NCBI GenBank assembly: GCA_013697625.1
Contig: JACCWN010000138.1
Coordinates: 1-59,185, forward strand
Direction: 5' to 3'
Length of the DNA stretch: 59,185 nucleotides
DNA from: Legionella sp.
GTDB taxonomy: Bacteria; Pseudomonadota; Gammaproteobacteria; Legionellales; Legionellaceae
The translations under genes were made by a program, and so were the position numbers. The notes beneath the pieces are model-generated. The model made no database searches, was not told the origin of the DNA, and was given only the letters and a program-made list of their open reading frames with translations. Positions 45,977 to 55,028 of the stretch are shown here, piece after piece; the stretch's first letter is position 1; the number at the start of each line of letters is the position of its first letter.

Positions 45977-48886
45977 TTACCCTCCTGGGGGCACATCTGG
46001 CTTATTACTCGAGGACTGGACTTTCATATCGGTAGAAGCATTGCCCCGTTTGAGACCGGCAATTCCCTTTTGGGCCAAGGCACCAGCGGATTTATCAATT
46101 TGCTGTTGTGCATTATAGGATTTTTCACCCGCATCTTTTGTTGAGGATTTCGCTTCTTCGCCCCATTGAGCTGCATCTTGCCCCGTGCTTTCAGGTGTAC
46201 CACCGATCCAACGAAGCACTTTATCAGGTAAATGAGAGATGAGTGTGAAGGATTTTTGGACTATTATCAAATACATGGTCGTATAGGTCAGTACTGAGAA
46301 GAAGAAAGCAAAAAGGCCAGCCCACCCAATATAAGTACCTGAAAGTCCAGACCCTTGCTGAGGCGGAGGCGGCGGTGTTCCAGGCGGGGGAATTGTAATA
46401 CTACCACCTGTCTGCATGTAACTGATGGCATGATCATACCCTGCATTTAGGATCCACACGCCCACATAAGTGAGCGCTATTGCAGCTATAAACCCAATAA
46501 TCATCATTGAGGGTCTTAAAAAAATGTTCAATAGAATCATGATGGCAGGCTCACCCTTACCAAAGGCATCATGTCCTTCGGGATGGGTAATTCCTAAGGC
46601 CACAATAGGGGCGGCAACCATGGCCTCTATCACTGTAATAAGCCAGCCTATAGCACCAAAGACAAACATCATATAAGGTAAGATTGGTATATAGTAAGCA
46701 GTAACAAAGGATATACTTACCATGATACCCATCCAAGCAATGACAAGGGGTAAAGCCAAGATCATCAAAGCAAAGATAGGGGGGAAGATAGCCGCAGGGA
46801 CAGTAGCTAACAATATAGAAATCCACAAGTCACCTGCAAAATTAATATACATAATACCCATGTTTGCTAAAGCCACAATCGGATTCACCCCGGGGGCTGA
46901 GATGGTAGCAACCCCTTGTTGAAATAAGACCGCGATGGCTGTCAAAGGTGCTATTAATAAAATATTCAGTAGCTGTTGGATTAAGCTCATAATAAGCCCA
47001 CCGAAAATACCAAAAAGAGTTAAAATTACATCATTGTAGACAAAGTTAGAAATATTGGCATAACAAAAATCAAAACCTCCAAAAAATCCCAAATCTACAT
47101 AGAAACTAGCATTATTACAATTCCAGTAATGGTTTGGAAAACCTTGGAAGGGATTTCCCGAGGTGCTAAAATGGATTGTGTTCGCAAATGATAAAGGTAC
47201 TAACCCAGGTTGACCAGGCAACTGCATCATTAATGAGTTATTAATATAACCATATACTGTTGATGAAGGCTTACCATCTACCAATGGACGTGTTGACGAA
47301 GGTGTTAGGTCAGGTTTTTGCGCACTTCCACCCCCATCTATAATGGCTGTGGCTTGTGCTATTCTAGGATACACTGATTGCACGTTTTCAAACCATACTC
47401 CCAGCTGTTTATAGTTAGCGACAGTAACATTGGACAGAGCAAATGTGCTTTTATCCAAACCAGAATTGTCATCGGCTAATGTAGCATTATTTTGTGCCTG
47501 TGAATTCAGATTAATCATGTCAAAAAAGTAGGAACCAGCCATTATCCAGCCTCTAGATGAAGCCTCAGTTAGAAATTTACGTGAAGTATTATCTGCATCC
47601 GGTATCGTGGCTTGAACCAAAGCACTTAAAGTCGGTGCCATGATGGCTTTATAATCATCAAGCGCATTTAAAAATTCTGTACCAGTTAATATAGCCGAAA
47701 AATTGGTTTGTGGAATTGGCCCCCAAGAAATACATTTTTTCCCGTAATCTGTACAACTTTGGCCTTGATCGGTCAATGGAATGCCATACTGCTGGCTTGC
47801 ATAAGGTGCGAAATTTGTAGAAGAGGTGTCAGCATTTGATGGTAAAGGGCTATCAGCGCCAATTTGAGGATCGTTATTGATCATCGTTCTGGTAAGATCA
47901 GTAAAATCTGTATACAACTGCTGGATGGCTATGGCTCTAGACAATTGTAAAGTTTTATACCCATCTGCAAATTTTTGTTGAAGCTGATTTTGAATGGCCT
48001 GTTGTGCTGGATCAAGGGTCCCTCCAGTAGCTGTGGTCTGGAATAGAGTATTCCATTGAATACTCCCGCAAATACCATTTAGAAAGCTGTAAACCGTATC
48101 AGAGGCAGGGATGTTGGGCATGGTTACAGTAAAGGGGGTAGTTGAATTCGGGTTAGCATTCTGTACATCTACTACATTGACTGAAGCTAAGAAATCAGGC
48201 ACTGGTGTATTGCAAAAAGGTTTAAGGGCATCGGTTTCGCAAGGCCCTTTTCCATTTTGAGTATCTCTAATATAGCTTTGTCTTTGAGCCACCAATTGAT
48301 TTTGCAAAGCAAGCATACAAGCTTGACCTTGAAGTATACTGGCAGCTCCGGATCTAAGTGGTGAGACCTTTGTCTGATCTAAAATATTGCTTGCAGGATT
48401 CGTGGTTTGCGCTTGAATGATAGAGCCGCCTCTATTCAAATAACCAAGCGCTGCGTCCCATACTTTATCTGCGGCTCCCACCCCTTGTAATACTATCCAC
48501 ATAACGAATATCTGCATCAAACAATAACCGGATGCCTTTGGTACTAACAAGCCCAATCCCACGGCTGCACGAAGTGGGATCCAAATAGATGACCATTTCT
48601 GCCCCAGCATTTGCCCTTCATGCGCTGTGTTCATAGTGGACACAATCAAAGTGTACAAAATGACTATGCCACCGAACACAAGCACAGCAGCATTAAAGAC
48701 ACCAAACATGGCACCCATGATGAGGCTGCCATTTCCATGTAAAACACCATCGACTATGCCAAACAAATTTCCTAAAAAAACCACTGAATAATCTGAAACC
48801 GGTGGTGTGAAACTCATAGCGCCCGAGTCAGCTAGCACCAAAGCAGGAAAAAAATAAAACAATATACTAATTAATAATTTATTCAT
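45977..48886 (-). CDS. dotA: Dot/Icm inner-membrane protein DotA
   Basis: A 969-residue polytopic protein. It has a signal-like N terminus (MNKLLISILFYFFPALVLA), a helix cluster, a large periplasmic loop from about residue 160 to 620 with several cysteines, then a second block of helices and a hydrophilic tail with KSSTKDAGEKSYNAQ. L. pneumophila DotA is slightly longer, about 1050 residues. DotA is essential for effector export and sits at the cell pole. The ATG at 48886 follows GAGG and overlaps the icmV end, so icmV-dotA form one operon. Confidence 0.96.
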   Translation of the reverse strand: MNKLLISILFYFFPALVLADSGAMSFTPPVSDYSVVFLGNLFGIVDGVLHGNGSLIMGAMFGVFNAAVLVFGGIVILYTLIVSTMNTAHEGQMLGQKWSSIWIPLRAAVGLGLLVPKASGYCLMQIFVMWIVLQGVGAADKVWDAALGYLNRGGSIIQAQTTNPASNILDQTKVSPLRSGAASILQGQACMLALQNQLVAQRQSYIRDTQNGKGPCETDALKPFCNTPVPDFLASVNVVDVQNANPNSTTPFTVTMPNIPASDTVYSFLNGICGSIQWNTLFQTTATGGTLDPAQQAIQNQLQQKFADGYKTLQLSRAIAIQQLYTDFTDLTRTMINNDPQIGADSPLPSNADTSSTNFAPYASQQYGIPLTDQGQSCTDYGKKCISWGPIPQTNFSAILTGTEFLNALDDYKAIMAPTLSALVQATIPDADNTSRKFLTEASSRGWIMAGSYFFDMINLNSQAQNNATLADDNSGLDKSTFALSNVTVANYKQLGVWFENVQSVYPRIAQATAIIDGGGSAQKPDLTPSSTRPLVDGKPSSTVYGYINNSLMMQLPGQPGLVPLSFANTIHFSTSGNPFQGFPNHYWNCNNASFYVDLGFFGGFDFCYANISNFVYNDVILTLFGIFGGLIMSLIQQLLNILLIAPLTAIAVLFQQGVATISAPGVNPIVALANMGIMYINFAGDLWISILLATVPAAIFPPIFALMILALPLVIAWMGIMVSISFVTAYYIPILPYMMFVFGAIGWLITVIEAMVAAPIVALGITHPEGHDAFGKGEPAIMILLNIFLRPSMMIIGFIAAIALTYVGVWILNAGYDHAISYMQTGGSITIPPPGTPPPPPQQGSGLSGTYIGWAGLFAFFFSVLTYTTMYLIIVQKSFTLISHLPDKVLRWIGGTPESTGQDAAQWGEEAKSSTKDAGEKSYNAQQQIDKSAGALAQKGIAGLKRGNASTDMKVQSSSNKPDVPPGG

Positions 48887-49355
48887 TTTTCCCACCTCTT
48901 AATGCTTTAACCCATTCTTGAAAAGTACACCCTAATTTACGTTGTTTTATTTGGAAGTACCAAAAGTGATAACGAAAGGCCAAAACTAAAGCAATACCCA
49001 TCACAACCAGGCTGAGGAGGCCGGCGTGTATTGTTCCAAAAATGAATTGATACACTGCGTATCCTAAAATTAAAGTGGCAAAAGAAAGCATTAAAAGGCT
49101 TAATCTTAATAAAGCTTGTTGTTTAATATGCAATTCTTGATCATTCAGTTTATAAGTGTGCACAGCCGAATTGAAAGATTCTTGTTTTTTTCCAACCTGC
49201 GGAGATATTATTTCTTTGGTGCTTCTATAGAAATATTTACTTCCAGCTTTAACCCTAGCCCAATCTAACCATCTACTGATTTTAAAAATTCCAAAAAAAA
49301 TTCTTTTGAATTTCTTTAAGATGTCTTTAATTAATGCTTTGATTTCTTTTATCAT
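48879..49355 (-). CDS. icmV: Dot/Icm inner-membrane protein IcmV
   Basis: A 158-residue protein with two adjacent membrane helices (LSLLMLSFATLILGYAVYQF and ISLVVMGIALVLAF-type) between basic cytoplasmic ends. It belongs with DotA and DotG in the inner-membrane part of the type IVB machine. First gene of the icmV-dotA operon, facing icmW across a 112-base shared control region. Confidence 0.94.
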   Translation of the reverse strand: MIKEIKALIKDILKKFKRIFFGIFKISRWLDWARVKAGSKYFYRSTKEIISPQVGKKQESFNSAVHTYKLNDQELHIKQQALLRLSLLMLSFATLILGYAVYQFIFGTIHAGLLSLVVMGIALVLAFRYHFWYFQIKQRKLGCTFQEWVKALRGGKNE

Positions 49356-49383
49356 AAAATCTATTTATACTCGTTTTAAATTC

Positions 49384-49412
49384 TTGGACTTTCATAGTTG
49401 ATAATATACTAT
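49384..49412 (+). promoter_or_regulatory. Possible icmW promoter
   Basis: TTGGAC (49384-49389), a 17-base spacer and TACTAT (49407-49412) lie in the icmV-icmW gap, about 55 bases before the icmW start. Each element is a partial sigma-70 match. The candidate CpxR site lies downstream. Confidence 0.4.
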
Positions 49413-49449
49413 ATCAGTATGCAGTGGTTTATTCCATTATTCAAAGGCT

Positions 49450-49465
49450 GTAAAAAAAGAGTAAA
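49450..49465 (+). promoter_or_regulatory. Candidate CpxR box between icmV and icmW
   Basis: GTAAA (49450-49454), six bases, GTAAA (49461-49465) is an exact match to the GTAAA-N6-GTAAA consensus known for the response regulator CpxR. In L. pneumophila CpxR is reported to control icmR, icmV-dotA and icmW-icmX. Here the site is 95-110 bases upstream of icmV but overlaps the icmW ribosome-binding region, so its effect on each operon may differ. An A-rich setting raises the chance of coincidence. Confidence 0.5.
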
Positions 49466-49467
49466 TA

Positions 49468-49923
49468 ATGCCCGATTTAAGTAATGAAGCATCATGTCAA
49501 TATTGGTTTGAATACCCTGACCCCATGATATATCGTGTCATAAGTTTCATGGAAAGTGTGGAAGACTGGACCTTGGATGGCGATCCTGAGTTTGAAGCAG
49601 CCATGACACAATTGGGCAAAGAACTAGACGATATTGAAAGAATTGACATGGGCATGCTTGCAGAAGAAGAAAAATTCATTCAAATTGTTGGTAATATAAA
49701 ATCCGGTAGGGGTTTAAGGCTGCTTCAAGCCATAGATACTGTGCATCCTGGCAGTGCCTCACGTGTTTTAATTCATGCAGAAGAAACAAGTCTTGGGAGT
49801 CACGATGCTGCAGGTTTTTTTTTAAAAAGAAACATTGTATTTGAACGTTTGCGTTTGCTAGCCCGTGTTTTTTGTCAATACCGACTCAATTTAGTATTAC
49901 GTGCTCTTGAAGGAGATGAATGA
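49468..49923 (+). CDS. icmW: Dot/Icm effector chaperone subunit IcmW
   Basis: A 151-residue small acidic cytosolic protein. With IcmS it forms a chaperone that binds many effectors and docks on DotL of the coupling complex. Sequence features fit IcmW: CQYWFEYPDPMIYRVISFM, GNIKSGRGLRLLQAIDTV and FFLKRNIVFERLRLLARVF. No signal peptide. The icmX start follows the stop immediately. Length equals that of the L. pneumophila protein. Confidence 0.96.
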   Translation: MPDLSNEASCQYWFEYPDPMIYRVISFMESVEDWTLDGDPEFEAAMTQLGKELDDIERIDMGMLAEEEKFIQIVGNIKSGRGLRLLQAIDTVHPGSASRVLIHAEETSLGSHDAAGFFLKRNIVFERLRLLARVFCQYRLNLVLRALEGDE

Positions 49924-51231
49924 ATGAAATTCTTATCTAAGGCATTACTTATTCTGCTGCTTTCACCAATATTTCCAGTTGCTGCAGATAACTCCCTAGT
50001 AACAGAAAGTCCCAATCCCCTAACGGATAATACTGGGTCCAATGAATTGGCAAAATATTTACTCAACTTGGGCGCTTATTTAGGATTTGATTTGAAAAGC
50101 AATCCCGCAGAAGCGCAACCACCCATCCCCATACTTCATACTTTGCTCAACCTGGCAGGAACGCAGGTGATTGAAAGTTACTGGGTGACCAGCTTTTTAG
50201 GAGCCCTACCTATTAATAGCCTTTTACCCCAGTTTTTACCACCAGCAATCCCAGGAGCTTCGGTTCTTAATGATGCAGCAAACAGAACCTTCACCTCCCC
50301 AACGCCTTATTCATCACCTGTAGCCAATAAAATATCTATCAACCCCTTGATTGATCAAAAAGTATATCAAAAAGATCCAGTTAATCAGAGTATCTTAAAC
50401 ATATTGGGGACTGCTGATCCTACTTTTTGTAGTATTGATTACAAAAAAACGGAACTGGAGGCCTGTGGCTTTATGGAGCCTAACAAACTATTAACCAATA
50501 TAATAGGTAGGCTACCCGCTCCTACAGCTGCAATAACGGATGCCTTTTATGGTCCAACCTATATTCAAGGCCTTTTAGGTCAATTAAATAGTAATTCTTT
50601 ATTAGGGCCATTAAATTATTCATCGACCACCGGAGACGAAACCAGCCCTACTAATGTAGGACTTGCTGGCCAATCGCAAGCAGTCCAAGCTAGCAATTTT
50701 ATTCGTTATGCCTCAGGCACACTGATCCCTTTGAAAGGAGTTACTTTTGATGAATACAATTCGGTTTACAAAACAGCTGATTTCGATGATAAAAGTACTC
50801 AAACCGATACTGCTTCAGTTACAGCAAAGTATCTGGCAAGACAAGCTTTGAATACCTATTTCACTGATTTGCGATCACATGCTGCACAAGTTTCAGTGGG
50901 TATGGGAAACTTATATTCTATATTATCAAAACGGATGGAACAAAATATGGGTGGGACAGGTACCAGTCAGGCCCAAAGCGAATATAACATGGCAACTCGT
51001 CGTTTATCTATTGACTCTAATCCTGAGGTTAAATCTTGGGTTGAACAGATCAACAGCGCATCCTCAGCTACAGTTCAAAAAGAAATGGCAATTTTACTTG
51101 CTGAAATCAATTATCAAATGTACCTAAATCGACAACAAGATGAACGCTTGTTGATGACCGAAAGCATCATATTACTTCAGAATATAAGACCGCCAATGAA
51201 TACTTTAAGAGCAATGGCAAGTAATCGATAA
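49924..51231 (+). CDS. icmX: Dot/Icm periplasmic protein IcmX
   Basis: A 435-residue exported protein with signal peptide MKFLSKALLILLLSPIFPVAA and a Pro/Asn-rich mature part; the C-terminal half is helical (YNMATRRLSIDSNPEVKSW, LLAEINYQMYLNRQQDERLL). IcmX is needed for vacuole establishment and is found in the periplasm and medium. It starts directly after the icmW stop. A bidirectional terminator follows. Confidence 0.94.
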   Translation: MKFLSKALLILLLSPIFPVAADNSLVTESPNPLTDNTGSNELAKYLLNLGAYLGFDLKSNPAEAQPPIPILHTLLNLAGTQVIESYWVTSFLGALPINSLLPQFLPPAIPGASVLNDAANRTFTSPTPYSSPVANKISINPLIDQKVYQKDPVNQSILNILGTADPTFCSIDYKKTELEACGFMEPNKLLTNIIGRLPAPTAAITDAFYGPTYIQGLLGQLNSNSLLGPLNYSSTTGDETSPTNVGLAGQSQAVQASNFIRYASGTLIPLKGVTFDEYNSVYKTADFDDKSTQTDTASVTAKYLARQALNTYFTDLRSHAAQVSVGMGNLYSILSKRMEQNMGGTGTSQAQSEYNMATRRLSIDSNPEVKSWVEQINSASSATVQKEMAILLAEINYQMYLNRQQDERLLMTESIILLQNIRPPMNTLRAMASNR

Positions 51232-51239
51232 AACCTCCG

Positions 51240-51270
51240 TTTTGGATTAGGCTTTTCGCCTAATCCAAAA
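51240..51270. terminator. Bidirectional terminator between icmX and the GT9 gene
   Basis: TTTTGGATTAGGC (51240-51252) and GCCTAATCCAAAA (51258-51270) are perfect 13-base arms around a TTTTC loop. The A/T ends of the arms give U tracts in both directions. The right arm covers the stop codon of the convergent glycosyltransferase, so coding sequence and terminator overlap. Confidence 0.9.
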
Positions 51271-52276
51271 TCAAAGCTAAATTTTTCATCACATCCTCAA
51301 CCTTGATCAATTGCATTGCTTCATTTCCATGAACATGGGTACCCCAAACATGGTGTTGGTAAGTTCGTTTTAGCAAGGTTTGTAAAGCTTGAGGGTAGCA
51401 ATTTACCACCAAATGTTGAAATGTGTAGGGGCCGGAAATAAGTGGATTTGTCACTGCATGCAAGGCTACTACAGGGGTGTTGACTGCAACTGCCATGTGT
51501 GAAGGGCCGGTGTCAGGGCACAGGAGAACTTGTGATTTGCTTATCACAGCCAGTAATTGTTTGGGCTTAGTTTTACCAACCAAATCAATTGCTGCAGGTA
51601 GTGCTTCTAAAATAGGCTTAGCCAAGACTCTATCAGCTGCTCCGGGGCCACCTGTAACAATGATGTGAACTCCCCACCTGTCTTGAGCCTGCTTTAGAAC
51701 TTCTATATAATGTTGTACTGGCCAAGAACGCTCAGGTTTACTTGCAGCAGGATTGACCAATAAAATTGGTCCTTGCTGGGGTAAATGCGCTTTGGCCCAA
51801 GCATAATCAGCATCAGCAATGGGAAGATCCCAGCGGAGGTGTTTTTCTTGTATTCCTAAGACTTCAGTGAATTTCAAAAACCCATCTAAGGTATGACCTT
51901 TATGAGGTGCAATTTGCTCTTTAACAAACCATCTATGGCCATCACTACGCCTGGTATTAAACCCAATTTTACGTTTGGCTTTGATCAAAGGGTACAATAA
52001 ATTGGCTCTGAGGGTAGTTTGTAATGCAAGTAATACATCAAACCGTCTGCTGTTGAGTTGCTTTTTAAAGCGAATATAATCAGCAACCTTTTTTGGTTTA
52101 TCTATTACAATGAATTCAACCCCCTCCATGCCTTCTACTAAATCATAAGCAGGTCTTGAAATCACCCAGGTTAATTTAGTCTGTGGCAAGGCTGTCTGCA
52201 AAGTACGAACCAGGGGCACTATCATCATGACATCGCCCAAAGCAGATAATCTAACCATGCATATAGAATCAATCAT
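51260..52276 (-). CDS. Glycosyltransferase family 9 (heptosyltransferase-like)
   Basis: A 338-residue GT9 enzyme. MVRLSALGDVMMIVPLVRTL is the N-terminal GT9 signature; the nucleotide-sugar domain has VNPAASKPERSWP and LLCPDTGPSHMAVAV. Relatives add heptose or another sugar to the LPS core. I use the ATG giving MIDSICMVRL, which overlaps the zinc-finger gene. It is last in the nnr-to-miaA operon. Confidence 0.88.
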   Translation of the reverse strand: MIDSICMVRLSALGDVMMIVPLVRTLQTALPQTKLTWVISRPAYDLVEGMEGVEFIVIDKPKKVADYIRFKKQLNSRRFDVLLALQTTLRANLLYPLIKAKRKIGFNTRRSDGHRWFVKEQIAPHKGHTLDGFLKFTEVLGIQEKHLRWDLPIADADYAWAKAHLPQQGPILLVNPAASKPERSWPVQHYIEVLKQAQDRWGVHIIVTGGPGAADRVLAKPILEALPAAIDLVGKTKPKQLLAVISKSQVLLCPDTGPSHMAVAVNTPVVALHAVTNPLISGPYTFQHLVVNCYPQALQTLLKRTYQHHVWGTHVHGNEAMQLIKVEDVMKNLALILD

Positions 52277-52460
52277 TCTGCAGAACAAATCTCGAGCTAC
52301 AATAAGGGCAGACTTCTACACCGGTTTTTTCTATAGGCAAATACACTTTGGGATGAGCATTCCATAAGATCATGTCATCTGTAGGACAACTCAAAGGCAA
52401 CTCATGTCTGTGCACAATGTAATTTTTTTTTGTACTTGCCGTTTCTTTTGATTTAGTCAT
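52269..52460 (-). CDS. Small CHCC zinc-finger protein
   Basis: A 63-residue protein with ligands Cys25, His36, Cys51 and Cys54 in the CHCC arrangement (LSCPTDDMILWNAHPKV, then VCPYCSSRFVL). Related domains occur in the NDUFS6/zinc-finger CHCC family. Function in bacteria is unknown. It overlaps miaA by the four bases ATGA and the GT9 gene at its other end, so it is part of the operon. In E. coli hfq follows miaA at this place. Confidence 0.88.
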   Translation of the reverse strand: MTKSKETASTKKNYIVHRHELPLSCPTDDMILWNAHPKVYLPIEKTGVEVCPYCSSRFVLQND

Positions 52461-53416
52461 AATAGTTCCTTAGCGGCATTGGAGGGGCCATTATCTAATA
52501 TTTCTTTAATTTTCGCTACAATCTCTCCAATAAAAGTATCCTTTTGTGGATCAAAATACAATCCATCTTCCCAGCTCCGAAGCCAGGTGAGTTGTCGCTT
52601 AGCCAATTGTCTGGTCGCAGCTATCCCTTTTTCTGTCATGGTTGGATAATCTAAGGTGCCTTGCAAGTAATCCCATACTTGCTTATAACCAACACAACGC
52701 ATGGCGGGTAGTTGTGGATTCAAATCCCATGTAGATTGTAATTTTTTCACTTCATCTATAAATCCTGCCTCCAACATGTGTTTGAACCGCAGAGCTATGC
52801 GCTCATGTAACCAGGTACGTTGTTGAGGGAATAACAGTATATTTATAAATCGGAAAGGACTCTTAGCTTTAGATTGGGCGGTAAGATCAGAAAGAGGCCT
52901 TCCGGTGATATAATACACTTCTAAGGCTCTTTGTATTCTTTGAGCATCATGGCTATGTATACGTGCAGCAGCCTTTGCATCTACCTGCATCAATGTGTGA
53001 TGGAGGGCATCTAAGCCTTGCGTGCGAACTTGAATTTCCAACTGTTTGCGAATTAAATCATCTGATTGAGGTAATACGGATAAGCCCTGCTGCAGAGCTT
53101 TAAAATACATCATGGTTCCGCCAACCAACAATGGAATTTTTCCTCTTTTGAAAATTTGATCACATAAGTGTAAAGCATCTTGGCAAAAGGCGGCTGCAGA
53201 GTATGATTGAATGGGGTCAAGGATATCAATCAAATGATGTGGAGTCTGTAGTAATTGCTCGGGCCTTGGCTTTGCTGTACCAATATCCATACCTCGATAA
53301 ACAAGAGCTGAGTCCACACTGATTATCTCAAAAGGTGCGCTTTGGGCCAATTCACAAGCCAGAGCAGTTTTCCCACTGCCAGTTGGACCCATGATACAAA
53401 AGATTAAATCATGCAT
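52457..53416 (-). CDS. miaA: tRNA dimethylallyltransferase MiaA
   Basis: A 319-residue enzyme that adds a dimethylallyl group to A37 of tRNAs reading UNN codons. The P-loop is GPTGSGKTA (10-18), SVDSALVYRGMDIGTAKP the DSxxVY catalytic motif, and GGTMMYFKALQQGLS and RTWLHERIALRFKHML further signatures. It overlaps mutL by 8 bases. Confidence 0.96.
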   Translation of the reverse strand: MHDLIFCIMGPTGSGKTALACELAQSAPFEIISVDSALVYRGMDIGTAKPRPEQLLQTPHHLIDILDPIQSYSAAAFCQDALHLCDQIFKRGKIPLLVGGTMMYFKALQQGLSVLPQSDDLIRKQLEIQVRTQGLDALHHTLMQVDAKAAARIHSHDAQRIQRALEVYYITGRPLSDLTAQSKAKSPFRFINILLFPQQRTWLHERIALRFKHMLEAGFIDEVKKLQSTWDLNPQLPAMRCVGYKQVWDYLQGTLDYPTMTEKGIAATRQLAKRQLTWLRSWEDGLYFDPQKDTFIGEIVAKIKEILDNGPSNAAKELL

Positions 53417-55028
53417 GTAAAAAAAACCAACAACTGTCTTCTGTTAATGGCTTACTCCAGGTAGGTCGACTCTCGTGGCACTGTTCAAGGTGCAGGTATA
53501 ATTCTATTTTCTCATCAAAACCCAGATTTCTTGAATCTATCTGCTGCGATTGGCACATGATGTCTAATAGACCAGGCTTCTCAATGTTTTCTAGCGTCAA
53601 AATTTTGTCTAAAAATTGACGAATATTTAAATAGGGCATTACAATTGGAATGCTACGAATCAAAATTTGATTATCAGCAAACTCTAGCTCTAAACCCATT
53701 TGGGTCAAATCCTGCTTTAAGCGAAGAAGTTTGTTCTGAGCCTCGGAATGTAATTCTAAATGAACAGGTACCAATAATGGCCGGGTACCCAATGGTAGCT
53801 TATGTTGCTTTAATTGCTGTTGCAGTTGTGCTTGCATAAAGAACAGTACATCCACCAGGTATGGTTTTTGATTTATAAATATCAAAGCATATCTCTGATT
53901 CAAATCTACCCAGCTGTACTCAAAAGGTAGGTCAGTAGGGCCTTTATTTGACCGCATGGGATATAAAGATTGGGCATAAGATTTAGGATGTTCTAAAGGC
54001 ATACTTTTATAAGGCTTCTCGATAAGGCTTGCGGATGATGTTACATTTAATGCAGACTTTAATTGTGTAGTAAAAAAATCATGAATTAATTTAGGCTGTA
54101 CAAAACGCACTTCGTGTTTGGTTGGATGGACATTCACATCAACTTCATCTGTTGGAAGATTTAAGTACAGCAAACATGCAGGAAATCTACCTGGATAAAG
54201 TATGCCATCATATACCTGCCTTAAGGCATGATTTATTAATTTGTCTTTCACCATGCGCTGATTGATATAAACCCATAATTTATCATTGTGGCTGCGCTGA
54301 AAATTGTGATCGCTTATCCAACCGTACAAATGCAAGAGTTCATGTTCCACATCCAAAAAAACAGAATTTTTTACAAAGCTTAGGCCTAACAATTTAGACA
54401 TACGCTTTTTGAGTAGTTGGGGGCTGTGAGCTGCTGGTAGTGTTAAGATTAATTTTTCATTGTGTTTCAATGTCAAAGCAATTTGTGGAGCACTGAAGGC
54501 AAACCGTTTTACCACCGATTCAATGGCTTGAAATTCTAACTTTTCACTTTTTAAGAATTTTTTACGCACGGGGGCATTATAAAAAATGTCTGTCACCTCA
54601 AGTGTCGTGCCTTGTGTTCTAGCACAGGGTGAAAGCTGGGCTTCATTGTCTTGGACACGCAACATCATGGCATGTTCCTGCAGAGCAGTTTTAGAAGTTA
54701 TGGTTAATTTTGCCACAGATGCAATACTGGCCAAGGCTTCGCCTCTAAAGCCCATACTACTGACTGCATAAAGATCCTCCAGCGTTTTGATTTTACTGGT
54801 TGCATGAGCAGCGATGGCCAAAGGCAGATCCTGGGCGAAAATGCCTAAACCATTGTCACTGATTTTAATTAGATTTAAGCCGCCATAGTTGATTTCAATG
54901 GAAATTGCATCAGCGCCGGCATCCAAGGAATTTTCAAGTAGTTCTTTAACAACAGATGCAGGTCGTTCAATCACTTCACCAGCCGCAATTTGATTTGCTA
55001 TGACAGGTGGTAATTGAACGATTCTCAT
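53409..55028 (-). CDS. mutL: DNA mismatch repair protein MutL
   Basis: A 539-residue mismatch repair ATPase that couples MutS to strand excision. The GHKL ATPase motifs are ELLENSLDAGA, ISDNGLGI and SSMGFRGEALASI; the C-terminal dimerisation domain is from about residue 350. The ATG at 55028 overlaps the amiB stop as ATGA, which fixes the start. It is slightly shorter than E. coli MutL (615), owing to a short linker. No endonuclease motif DQHA was seen, as expected for organisms with MutH. Confidence 0.94.
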   Translation of the reverse strand: MRIVQLPPVIANQIAAGEVIERPASVVKELLENSLDAGADAISIEINYGGLNLIKISDNGLGIFAQDLPLAIAAHATSKIKTLEDLYAVSSMGFRGEALASIASVAKLTITSKTALQEHAMMLRVQDNEAQLSPCARTQGTTLEVTDIFYNAPVRKKFLKSEKLEFQAIESVVKRFAFSAPQIALTLKHNEKLILTLPAAHSPQLLKKRMSKLLGLSFVKNSVFLDVEHELLHLYGWISDHNFQRSHNDKLWVYINQRMVKDKLINHALRQVYDGILYPGRFPACLLYLNLPTDEVDVNVHPTKHEVRFVQPKLIHDFFTTQLKSALNVTSSASLIEKPYKSMPLEHPKSYAQSLYPMRSNKGPTDLPFEYSWVDLNQRYALIFINQKPYLVDVLFFMQAQLQQQLKQHKLPLGTRPLLVPVHLELHSEAQNKLLRLKQDLTQMGLELEFADNQILIRSIPIVMPYLNIRQFLDKILTLENIEKPGLLDIMCQSQQIDSRNLGFDEKIELYLHLEQCHESRPTWSKPLTEDSCWFFLHA

